A stretch of DNA of 11,849 bases from RGIG1934 sp964492545. Lineage in GTDB: Bacteria; Bacillota; Clostridia; Lachnospirales; Lachnospiraceae. Made by a program: the position numbers and the translations under genes. Below, in pieces: positions 5,386 to 11,849 of the stretch. Where the stretch lies: NCBI GenBank assembly GCA_964492545.1, contig CAZBKO010000069.1:1-11849 (forward strand), read 5' to 3'. Below the pieces are notes generated by a model. That model saw only the letters and a list, made by a program, of their open reading frames with translations. It was not told where the DNA came from and ran no database searches. How positions within the stretch are numbered: the first letter of the stretch is position 1; every line of letters starts with the position of its first letter.

Positions 5386-6099
5386 CTAATTTCCTTCTGA
5401 TATAAACTTTATGTACTCCACAGCAGCATCCATATGCTTAGTGTACGTCATAATTGAAAGCACCGTATTCTCCTGCGGTTCACCATTCTCATTATACAAT
5501 TCCACATCATCTCCAAGTTCAATTCCACATTCAACCACCTTACCTGTGGAAATATCCTTAGCAGTTACAATCTTATCCTTAACCTTATCATACAATTCGG
5601 CAGGAAGCACTTCCTTAAGATTAGCCAGCTTGCCATTCTCACCATATGAAATAAATGTATCCTTTTGCATTACCATAACATCGACATATGCATTGTCCTC
5701 TTCATAGCTGAGCATCACCATATCGTCAATACTGTCAGTATATGATTTGAAATACATTCTTTTGATGTTGGTATCTCCCGTGTAGGTGTCTGAATTCACC
5801 AAATAATCATGAAAATCCTCCAAATACTGTTCAGAAGTATCAGGATTAAGATATATTCCATTTATAAGCGTACATGTAAATGTACTATCATTGTCATCCT
5901 CTTTCATTACAAAGGTCATAAACAGAATTGCCGCAAGGAGTATCGCAGCACCTATAATTATCTTGCCGTAATAAAACCAGATAAAATGCAGCTTCTCATT
6001 AAATGTCATATTCTTGAATTTATCCTTTGTAATTTTATCCTTTCGGTTTTTATCGTAAATATCGCTTGAATCATCAAGTCTTCCTTCTTTAATTCCCAT
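5386..6099 (-). CDS. Hypothetical single-pass membrane protein (237 aa)
   Basis: I do not recognise a named family. The N-terminal 40 residues are charged and cytosolic-looking (KNRKDKITKDKFKNM). One hydrophobic segment follows at about 42-64 (FYYGKIIIGAAILLAAILF). The remaining 170 residues are acidic and predicted to lie outside the membrane. The NEKLHFIWFYYGKIII style just before the membrane segment is common in Lachnospiraceae membrane proteins. Start ATG at 6097-6099 has a GGAGAAG-type site upstream. It begins 13 bases after the DUF6472-like gene, so the two are almost certainly co-transcribed, and a terminator follows. No enzymatic motif is visible. Confidence 0.8.
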   Translation of the reverse strand: MGIKEGRLDDSSDIYDKNRKDKITKDKFKNMTFNEKLHFIWFYYGKIIIGAAILLAAILFMTFVMKEDDNDSTFTCTLINGIYLNPDTSEQYLEDFHDYLVNSDTYTGDTNIKRMYFKSYTDSIDDMVMLSYEEDNAYVDVMVMQKDTFISYGENGKLANLKEVLPAELYDKVKDKIVTAKDISTGKVVECGIELGDDVELYNENGEPQENTVLSIMTYTKHMDAAVEYIKFISEGN

Positions 6100-6112
6100 T
6101 CCACTTCTCCAT

Positions 6113-6295
6113 TTACATCTGTTTTCTTACAATTCTATACTCATCATCCAGTGAAAAATATGGACATTCTGAGTACGAACCGGTTAAAAATTTCATCATC
6201 TCGTCTTCATCAAGACTCATATCGCATACATAGCATTCATCTTCATCATCATATATATAATTACTGCAGCAATCACAATTCGCCAAACCGCTCAT
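6113..6295 (-). CDS. DUF6472-like small Cys-rich protein (60 aa)
   Basis: This 60-aa acidic protein has the look of the DUF6472 family of Clostridia/Lachnospiraceae: start MSG..NCDCC..Y.YD, middle ECYVC..LDEDEM..FL.GSY..CPYF and end DDEYRIVRKQM. Six cysteines (C7, C9, C10, C21, C24, C44) suggest a small metal-binding, perhaps zinc ribbon, fold. The family function is unknown. Start ATG at 6293-6295 is preceded by GAGG 8 nt upstream. It sits 48 bases after the YwmB-like gene and 13 before the membrane-protein gene on the same strand. Confidence 0.82.
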   Translation of the reverse strand: MSGLANCDCCSNYIYDDEDECYVCDMSLDEDEMMKFLTGSYSECPYFSLDDEYRIVRKQM

Positions 6296-6343
6296 CCTTG
6301 GTACCTCTTCCTTTATTTTACATTCAATATATCATTATCTCTT

Positions 6344-7075
6344 TTAATAGTCAATTGTGATTACCGGTGTAGCAAGATATAATGTGGTGATATTGTTGGT
6401 TTCATCATATGCAAATGCAATATTTACATTAACCTTTTCACTGCCTATTTTCTTAAACTCATCGATTCCATCTGTATAACCATAAATAGAATTATTTTCA
6501 CTCTCTTCACGTCCAAATACTTCTCGCGCCCCAAGCTGATCAAAAAGATTTTCAGTCATAATCATTCTTGACTCGTCGTCCACCTTACCTCTAATCTTTC
6601 CCTCCAAAGATAGTGTAACCTCTGGAATTTTCTCAATATATGGAAGCTCACCAAGAATTTTTCTAAGCTCATCCCTATAATACCATGCTGTCTCCGGTGA
6701 ATTATCAAATGTCATTTTCACTGTAAGGTAGTGACTCAGTGTGCTTACCTTGCTATCTATCTGTTTTTCCACAGTATTTAATTCCACAATAAGCTTTCCG
6801 CCGCGATATCCGTACTCCAGTGTTGATATACAACCCTGCTTCGTCTTCTTGTCTGTGTACTTATATTTATTGCTAATTCCAAGTCTGCCGACTATGGTAT
6901 TTAGAAGCTCTTCCCTGTCATTTTTGCTTAAATATACATCTCCATAATAGAAAAAGCTGTCAAGTGTGCTCGTGCTTTCTAAATAATTATCACTTTCAAA
7001 AGCAGTAATTATGCTCTCATCTTCATCTTCAAACCTTACAAGAAGCTGGACAACCGCAATAACCCACACAATCAT
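6344..7075 (-). CDS. YwmB family TATA-box binding protein-like (exported)
   Basis: This 243-aa product resembles the YwmB (DUF1779) family, named for a fold similar to TATA-binding protein; these are exported proteins of Firmicutes with no known biochemical activity. Family signs are the short hydrophobic N-terminus (MIVWVIAVVQLLV), the stretch LFDQLGAREVFG followed by SIYGYT, and the end LYLATPVITIDY (family style GTPIITIEY). It is not expected to bind a promoter. Start ATG at 7073-7075 has GAGGGAG 8 nt upstream; the in-frame stop at 7103-7105 and lack of another start codon rule out a longer form. In Bacillus, ywmB lies near the atp operon, and here atpC is 3.9 kb away, possibly a relic of that order. 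Confidence 0.75.
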   Translation of the reverse strand: MIVWVIAVVQLLVRFEDEDESIITAFESDNYLESTSTLDSFFYYGDVYLSKNDREELLNTIVGRLGISNKYKYTDKKTKQGCISTLEYGYRGGKLIVELNTVEKQIDSKVSTLSHYLTVKMTFDNSPETAWYYRDELRKILGELPYIEKIPEVTLSLEGKIRGKVDDESRMIMTENLFDQLGAREVFGREESENNSIYGYTDGIDEFKKIGSEKVNVNIAFAYDETNNITTLYLATPVITIDY

Positions 7076-7175
7076 GAAATCAACTCCCTCATAAATGATA
7101 ATTTATTTCTATAATCATTACCATTTGTCAGAAATTTAATCATTTTCTTAATAATTATGGATATTGCTGAGAAAA

Positions 7176-7181
7176 TATACT
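7176..7181 (+). promoter_or_regulatory. Possible -10 element for the C1 peptidase gene
   Basis: TATACT lies 41 bases before the ATG at 7222 in the 146-bp divergent intergenic region (7076-7221). No convincing -35 hexamer is seen at 16-18 bases. TTGTCA at 7125-7130 could belong to another weak promoter. The region is very AT-rich, so this is a tentative call. Confidence 0.3.
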
Positions 7182-7221
7182 ACAATTACTTTTATTACAC
7201 TTTAAAGCGAAAGGATATTAT

Positions 7222-9438
7222 ATGAACAAAAGATTATTGATATGTGCTGTTATCATTAGCTTTATGACACTTTGTCTTAATGTTGATACATATGCACAGC
7301 AAAATGACGAACCAGACTATATCCTCGGAAGGCCAATGACCGAGGAAGAAATAGAAGAGCAGCGCAGCTTCATACCTAAGAATATGCCTATTCTTCCTGA
7401 ATATACGCCACCTGTTCTTGAAGAGCAGTCTACATATTTGGCTCCAAATGGTGCTTCTTACGCTTCCCGCTACAATGCAGCGGAGCATGGTCTTGTTACA
7501 CCTGTCAAGAATCAGAATACTTCCAACTGGTGTTGGGTATATTCAACTGTATCATCCATGGAAACCTCATTGATAAAGAAAAAGATTGTCACAAACGGAG
7601 CCGTGTCAACAGCATCTAATTTAGATTTATCTGAGGCATCACTGGCTTACTATATGTACAACAGAACAGTTGTCTCTGATCCATTAGGACTAACCAGATA
7701 TGATAAGAATATTTATCACCCTAATGCAGGCGAAACTTCATACGTATATTATTCGGGCAATAATATATTGCTTGCAGAGTTTCTTTCCACCTCCATGGGT
7801 ATTAAGAATGAATCCTATTTCACTCTTCAAAATGCATATGACGGCTATACACCAGACATAAGCTCTGCATACAAAAACAATGTTGCACTTCTAAAAAGCA
7901 CAGTTTTTATTCCCGATGATACTAACTCACTTAAATCTGCCATACTCACATACGGTTCAGCTACTGTAGGCATTTACTATGATGATTATTACTACAATTT
8001 TAACACCGGTGCATATTCATATCCTTACACAACATCGGTAACCAATCACGCCGTAACTGTAGTCGGCTGGGATGACTCATATTCTTATACCAACTTCGAG
8101 AGCACCAGCAATGTAACAAGAAACGGTGCCTGGATAGTCAAAAATAGCTGGGGTCCATATTTTGGAGACAACGGCTACATATACGTTTCTTACTATGACA
8201 AGGCTTTTCTTCCTTATTGTGCCATAGAAATGCAGTCTGCAAATGCATATGATAACAACTACATGTATGATGGCTCATCCTGCAATACGTGGACAAGATT
8301 TGCTTCCGGCACAAAAATTGCCAATTCATATGTAGCTGTAGGCGGAAGACAGCAGCTAAAACAGGTCAGCATAGAAATGATGGATAACAATCAGTCCTAC
8401 AGTCTCCAAATATATAAGAATGTTTCATCCACATCGAATCCTTCCAAGGGGACTGCCGTCCTTTCCACGCCAATTAAGGGGACCATAAAAAACACTGGAA
8501 TTTATACAATCAATCTTCCAAGTGGAATTTACCTTGAAAAGGGTGAACGCTACAGTGTAGTATTTACTATAACTTCATCCTCCGGAAATGTTTTTATAGG
8601 CTCTGAATATGATAACAATTATGGATGGTTTTCCAACGATGCTTATCTTTCCGCCAAGCAGTCCTACTATCTATGGGCTGGCGATAAGACTTGGAGTGAT
8701 GGTTATATTATCACTGGTTATTGTGCCAGAATTAAAGCATATACAGATAATTCAACTGCAAAAAAGGTCACATTTAAGGATTCTGCCGGCGCATTCAAGA
8801 CAGTGTATGTTGCAAACGGAGGCTCTATCAAGATCAGTTCTATTGCAAAGAAAGGCTACAGTGTTGCTTCTGCTTCAGGCCGCTACACAAACGTCACAGC
8901 AGACAGCGTGGTAACTGTAACCTGGAAACCAAACAAATACAGAATTATTTACAATGCCAACGGTGGTTCTGTGAAAACCTCCACAAAAACCGTGACCTAT
9001 GGTTCCAGATGTGGAACACTTGCAGCACCTAAGCGTAAGGGTTATGACTTTAAAGGTTGGTATACCAGCAAGAAATACACTTCAAAAATAGCATCAACTA
9101 CATACTATAAAACTGCTGGCAATTTAACACTTTATGCAAAATGGTCTAAAGTGAAAGTGGCCAAATCGACTGTCAGAAAGCTTACATCCACATCACGCCG
9201 TACTCTCAAGGTTAGCATTAAGAAAATCTCAAACGCCAGTGGATATGTGATTCAGTACAGCACTAAGCGAAATATGAAAGGTGCCAAAACGCTCTCAACT
9301 ACAAGTCGAAACAAGACTCTCTCTGGTCTTTCTTCCGGAAAAACCTATTACGTAAGAGTTAGAGCCTATCATAAAGATTCTGCCGGTAAGAAAGTATATG
9401 GCAGCTACAGTTCAGTCAAAAAAATAACCGTAAAATAA
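7222..9438 (+). CDS. Secreted C1 (papain-like) cysteine peptidase with lectin-like, InlB-repeat and Fn3-like domains
   Basis: This 738-aa protein has a signal peptide (1-25, cut after TYA). A papain-like domain spans about 80-330 with Q98 (oxyanion hole), C104 in NWCWVYS, H276 in NHAVTVVGWDD and N308 in VKNSWG. The usual CGSCW is replaced by SNWCW, so the first disulfide cysteine is absent. About 340-507 is beta-rich and matches the lectin-like domain often joined to bacterial C1 peptidases. An InlB B / Listeria-Bacteroides repeat follows (574-642; YNANGG, KGYDFKGWYT, LYAKW), then a basic Fn3-like module (648-738). There is no LPxTG or transmembrane anchor, so it is probably released or bound to the wall by its C-terminal modules. 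AAAGGA at 7210-7215 supports the start. It is the only plus-strand gene here and stands alone between terminators. The substrate is unknown. Confidence 0.9.
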   Translation: MNKRLLICAVIISFMTLCLNVDTYAQQNDEPDYILGRPMTEEEIEEQRSFIPKNMPILPEYTPPVLEEQSTYLAPNGASYASRYNAAEHGLVTPVKNQNTSNWCWVYSTVSSMETSLIKKKIVTNGAVSTASNLDLSEASLAYYMYNRTVVSDPLGLTRYDKNIYHPNAGETSYVYYSGNNILLAEFLSTSMGIKNESYFTLQNAYDGYTPDISSAYKNNVALLKSTVFIPDDTNSLKSAILTYGSATVGIYYDDYYYNFNTGAYSYPYTTSVTNHAVTVVGWDDSYSYTNFESTSNVTRNGAWIVKNSWGPYFGDNGYIYVSYYDKAFLPYCAIEMQSANAYDNNYMYDGSSCNTWTRFASGTKIANSYVAVGGRQQLKQVSIEMMDNNQSYSLQIYKNVSSTSNPSKGTAVLSTPIKGTIKNTGIYTINLPSGIYLEKGERYSVVFTITSSSGNVFIGSEYDNNYGWFSNDAYLSAKQSYYLWAGDKTWSDGYIITGYCARIKAYTDNSTAKKVTFKDSAGAFKTVYVANGGSIKISSIAKKGYSVASASGRYTNVTADSVVTVTWKPNKYRIIYNANGGSVKTSTKTVTYGSRCGTLAAPKRKGYDFKGWYTSKKYTSKIASTTYYKTAGNLTLYAKWSKVKVAKSTVRKLTSTSRRTLKVSIKKISNASGYVIQYSTKRNMKGAKTLSTTSRNKTLSGLSSGKTYYVRVRAYHKDSAGKKVYGSYSSVKKITVK

Positions 9439-9442
9439 AAAC

Positions 9443-9486
9443 AGCTCGAAGTCTTGCATTTCTGCATGGCTTCGAGCTTATTTTTT
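9443..9486. terminator. Bidirectional terminator between the C1 peptidase and MATE genes
   Basis: AGCTCGAAG (9443-9451) pairs with CTTCGAGCT (9470-9478); an inner TGCA/TGCA pairing can extend the hairpin. TATTTTTT follows on the plus strand and GTTTTTATTTT on the minus strand. It therefore serves both the plus-strand peptidase gene (stop at 9438) and the minus-strand MATE gene (stop codon inside the T-run at 9485). Confidence 0.88.
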
Positions 9487-10864
9487 AAATTGCTGTACTA
9501 AGCGAGTTCATTTTCCTAAATTCTAACACAACCATTATCAGAGTTACGACAAACGCCATTGCATCTGCTATTGGTCCTGCATACATTATCCCATTAATAC
9601 CAACTATCTTTGGAAGTACAAACATAAGTGGAAGCAGGAATAATACCTGTCTTGTAAGTGATAAAAATGTTCCTTTATATGCTTTTCCAATTGACGTAAA
9701 AAACGTTGATGTTATTGGCTGCATACAATTGAGCCATGTAAAGAAAAGGAATATTCTAAAATAGTTACATCCAAACGTAAAATATTTCTCTGTTCCATTT
9801 CCAAATAAATCAAGTATTTGTCTAGGAAATACCTGGAACACAAAGAACACAAGTACAGAAACTGCACCTCCTGCTGTGAGTGCCAGTCTATACGCCTCCT
9901 TAACTCGTTTATACTGCTTTGCCCCATAATTAAAGCTCTCAATAGGCTGTGTTCCCTGGGCAAGACCAATGACTATGGAAAAGTACAATTGATTTATCTT
10001 AGTGACAATTCCAGCGCATGCAATTGGTATTGACTGTCCATATTCCGAACGCTGTCCATAATATTTAAGCGAATTATTTAGTGCTATTTGAACAATCATC
10101 ATCGCTATCTGATTGAAAAATGAAGCCATTCCAAGCGCCATAATCTTTTGTAAATAGCACCAGCGTGGTTTAAGATGTCTCCATCCTAAAGGCACTGTTT
10201 TAAAGTGTGTCAAATATGACAATGCCAATATTCCTGAAAAAATCTGTCCAATGATAGTAGCTGCCGCTGCTCCAGCCATTCCCCAATCAAATACAATAAT
10301 AAATAGCGCATCAAGTCCCACATTAATTATCGCTCCTGATAAATTACATATCATTGTCATTCTCGGACTTCCATCCGCCCTAATTAAATGACCTCCACCT
10401 GTTGTCATTATAAGAAACGGAAATCCTATCGCAGTTATGCTCACATACTGTTTCGCCAATGGCAATACTTCTGCTGGTGATCCAAATAACTTAAGCATAG
10501 GTGTTAGGAAAATTTCAACTATAATAAACAACACTAACCCTGTTCCAAAAAGCATTGTAATTGCATTTCCTATATAGTACGGCGCTGTCTTCTTATCTCC
10601 CTCGCCCATACTAAGATTAAATCTCGATGCACCACCAATTCCAAACATAAGTGCAAGTGATGTGCACATCATGGCAAGTGGAAACGCTATATTTGTTGCT
10701 GCATTTCCGTTAGTTCCAACCACATTTCCAATAAACAGCTGATCAACAATGTTGTAAATTGCACTGACCATCATAGCAATTATGCTGGGCACAGCAAATT
10801 TCACCATTAATTTGATAACGCTCTCACATCCTAACGGATTTTCCCTTGTCTGTTCATTGTTCAT
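9485..10864 (-). CDS. MATE family efflux transporter
   Basis: This 459-aa membrane protein belongs to the MATE multidrug/oligosaccharidyl-lipid/polysaccharide flippase superfamily, which exports cationic drugs or metabolites using Na+ or H+. It has twelve hydrophobic segments in two similar halves. Family signs include IYNIVDQLFIGN in helix 1, LFGSPAEVLPLAKQY after helix 4, and QGTQPIESFNYGAKQYKRVKEA at the start of the second half, as in MepA-like members. I place the start at ATG 10862-10864 because AAGGAG sits 7 nt upstream (10872-10877). The frame is open further up to 10915, but that extension runs into the atp terminator. It is probably a single-gene unit with its own promoter. The substrate cannot be told from sequence. 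Confidence 0.92.
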   Translation of the reverse strand: MNNEQTRENPLGCESVIKLMVKFAVPSIIAMMVSAIYNIVDQLFIGNVVGTNGNAATNIAFPLAMMCTSLALMFGIGGASRFNLSMGEGDKKTAPYYIGNAITMLFGTGLVLFIIVEIFLTPMLKLFGSPAEVLPLAKQYVSITAIGFPFLIMTTGGGHLIRADGSPRMTMICNLSGAIINVGLDALFIIVFDWGMAGAAAATIIGQIFSGILALSYLTHFKTVPLGWRHLKPRWCYLQKIMALGMASFFNQIAMMIVQIALNNSLKYYGQRSEYGQSIPIACAGIVTKINQLYFSIVIGLAQGTQPIESFNYGAKQYKRVKEAYRLALTAGGAVSVLVFFVFQVFPRQILDLFGNGTEKYFTFGCNYFRIFLFFTWLNCMQPITSTFFTSIGKAYKGTFLSLTRQVLFLLPLMFVLPKIVGINGIMYAGPIADAMAFVVTLIMVVLEFRKMNSLSTAI

Positions 10865-10886
10865 AATGATGCTCCTTATAAATAGT

Positions 10887-10915
10887 TGTATCAAAAAGCA
10901 GGACATTCCCGTCAA
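10887..10915 (-). promoter_or_regulatory. Candidate MATE promoter embedded in the atp terminator
   Basis: The minus strand shows TTGACG (10910-10915) and, after 17 bases, GATACA (10887-10892), about 23 bases before the MATE start codon. The -35 is good and the -10 poor. The -35 hexamer lies in the loop of the atp operon terminator hairpin. Confidence 0.35.
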
Positions 10916-10932
10916 CCAGTGCTGTCCTGCTT
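10893..10932 (-). terminator. Terminator of the F-type ATP synthase operon
   Basis: AAGCAGGACA (minus strand 10932-10923) pairs perfectly with TGTCCTGCTT (10905-10896), a 10-bp stem with a 17-nt loop, and continues into TTTTT (10897-10893). It starts 12 bases after the atpC stop codon. Confidence 0.85.
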
Positions 10933-10943
10933 AATATTAATAA

Positions 10944-11342
10944 TTATTTCATTGCTTCGATTCTTGCGAGAGATCTACGAAGTGCTAATTCGGCACGATC
11001 CATATTGACATCTGCACCGCCGTCGTTCAGTCTTCTCTCCGCTCTGATTTTCGCTTCGTTGGCTCTGTTTTCATCAATTTCTTCAGGCCACTCTGCTATC
11101 TCAGCCATAACCGTAATCTTGTCCTTCAGTATTTCAACAAATCCACCATGAATTGCGGCTTTTTTAACCTCATTCTCCTCGTGCATCTTGATAACACATG
11201 GAACAATTATACTTGTCATAGGAATATGATTCTTATATACACCAATTTCACCCTCGCTGGTCTTCATTTCAACAAAGCTGACCTGTCCTTCATAGAACTT
11301 TCTCTCAGGTGAAATTATTTCTAATGTAAATAATTCTGCCAT
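10944..11342 (-). CDS. atpC: F-type ATP synthase epsilon subunit
   Basis: This is the epsilon subunit of the F1 central stalk. It couples rotor and catalytic head and can inhibit ATP hydrolysis. The 132-aa length is normal. The N-terminal beta-sandwich shows LEIISPERKFYEGQV (7-21), TSEGEIGVYKNHIPM (28-42) and IHGGFVEI; the C-terminal helical hairpin runs from about 85 to 132 (NRANEAKIRAERRL, RAELALRRSLARIEA). Start ATG at 11340-11342 follows AGAGGTG 5 nt upstream. It lies 15 bases after atpD and is the last gene of the atp operon, followed by a terminator. Confidence 0.96.
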   Translation of the reverse strand: MAELFTLEIISPERKFYEGQVSFVEMKTSEGEIGVYKNHIPMTSIIVPCVIKMHEENEVKKAAIHGGFVEILKDKITVMAEIAEWPEEIDENRANEAKIRAERRLNDGGADVNMDRAELALRRSLARIEAMK

Positions 11343-11357
11343 AGCTACACCTCTGCT

Positions 11358-11849
11358 TTATTTATCATTTACGCGAGCTAAAACATCATCAATGCTTCCT
11401 GCGTTAAGGAAATAGCTTTCTGGTACATCATCATGCTTTCCTTCAATGATTTCCTTGAATCCCTGAATGGTTTCATTAATAGGTACATATCTTCCTTCAA
11501 GTCCTGTAAACTGACCTGCAACGAAGAATGGCTGTGAAAGGAATCTCTGAACCTTTCTGGCTCTTGATACAACCTGCTTATCCTCTTCTGAAAGTTCATC
11601 CATACCAAGAATAGCGATAATATCCTGAAGTTCCTTATATTTCTGAAGTATCTCCTGAACACCTCTGGCAACCTTGTAATGCTCTTCACCAACGATACGA
11701 GGATCAAGAATTCTTGATGTCGATTCAAGTGGATCAACTGCCGGATAAATACCAAGTTCAACGATTGAACGTGAAAGAACTGTAGTAGCATCCAAATGAG
11801 CAAATGTTGTTGCTGGAGCTGGGTCAGTTAAGTCATCGGCAGGTACATA
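11358..11849 (-). CDS. atpD: F-type ATP synthase beta subunit, C-terminal 163 residues (cut by the window edge)
   Basis: The catalytic beta subunit of F1 binds and makes ATP. Only the C-terminal third is present. The frame is open to the last base of the window, starting YVPADDLTDPAPATTFAHL, so the gene is truncated by the window, not broken. Visible family signs are DATTVLSRSIVELGIYPAVDPL, SRILDP, the DELSEED lever motif that contacts gamma/epsilon, the QPFFVAGQFTG region, and the end VPESYFLNAGSIDDVLAR. The stop codon is TAA at 11358-11360, 15 bases before atpC. A TTG at 11793-11795 is an internal leucine codon. Confidence 0.97.
   Translation of the reverse strand, partial: YVPADDLTDPAPATTFAHLDATTVLSRSIVELGIYPAVDPLESTSRILDPRIVGEEHYKVARGVQEILQKYKELQDIIAILGMDELSEEDKQVVSRARKVQRFLSQPFFVAGQFTGLEGRYVPINETIQGFKEIIEGKHDDVPESYFLNAGSIDDVLARVNDK

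Noticed and set aside
10865..10915. 17-codon N-terminal extension of the MATE protein
   Set aside because: The extension overlaps the atp terminator and has no ribosome binding site, while the ATG at 10862-10864 has AAGGAG at ideal spacing.
11358..11795. Separate 145-codon gene starting at TTG 11793-11795
   Set aside because: The frame continues upstream to the window edge with clear AtpD sequence; the TTG is an internal leucine codon.

Overview
The window looks like chromosomal DNA from an anaerobic, low-to-moderate GC member of the Lachnospiraceae (Clostridia). The evidence is the complete [FeFe]-hydrogenase maturation set, several small Lachnospiraceae-type proteins (DUF6472-like, YwmB-like), GAGG-type ribosome binding sites before most genes, and a secreted C1 peptidase with InlB-type and Fn3-like C-terminal modules. 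The exact genus cannot be fixed from sequence reading alone. The sequence contains one 100-N scaffold gap (4285-4384).

Left part (1-5385), all genes on the minus strand. In transcription order it contains: a long structured leader (about 5225 down to 4867), a TM1266-family hydrogenase-system regulator, a gap-interrupted structured repeat region, hydE, hydG, hydF, and a 120-residue Cys-rich protein of unknown function that ends at a strong hairpin (65-98). HydG (tyrosine lyase) and HydE (radical SAM) make the CO/CN-bearing iron synthon and dithiolate precursor. HydF (GTPase/Fe-S scaffold) assembles and delivers the 2Fe subcluster to the hydrogenase HydA, which is not in this window. The leader holds the most unusual signals. 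One is a promoter followed by an aptamer-like stretch and an intrinsic terminator with a competing anti-terminator. The other is six copies of TTGGGYATW in strictly alternating orientation, spaced near whole helical turns.

Middle part (5386-7075), minus strand. A YwmB-like exported protein, a DUF6472-like mini-protein and a single-pass membrane protein sit in close succession and end at a bidirectional terminator (5317-5341).

Right part (7222-11849). A 738-residue secreted C1-family cysteine peptidase lies on the plus strand. It faces a MATE efflux transporter on the minus strand, and the two share a bidirectional terminator (9443-9486). Behind the MATE gene lies the end of the F-type ATP synthase operon (atpD partial at the window edge, atpC), closed by a terminator whose loop appears to contain the -35 element of the MATE promoter.
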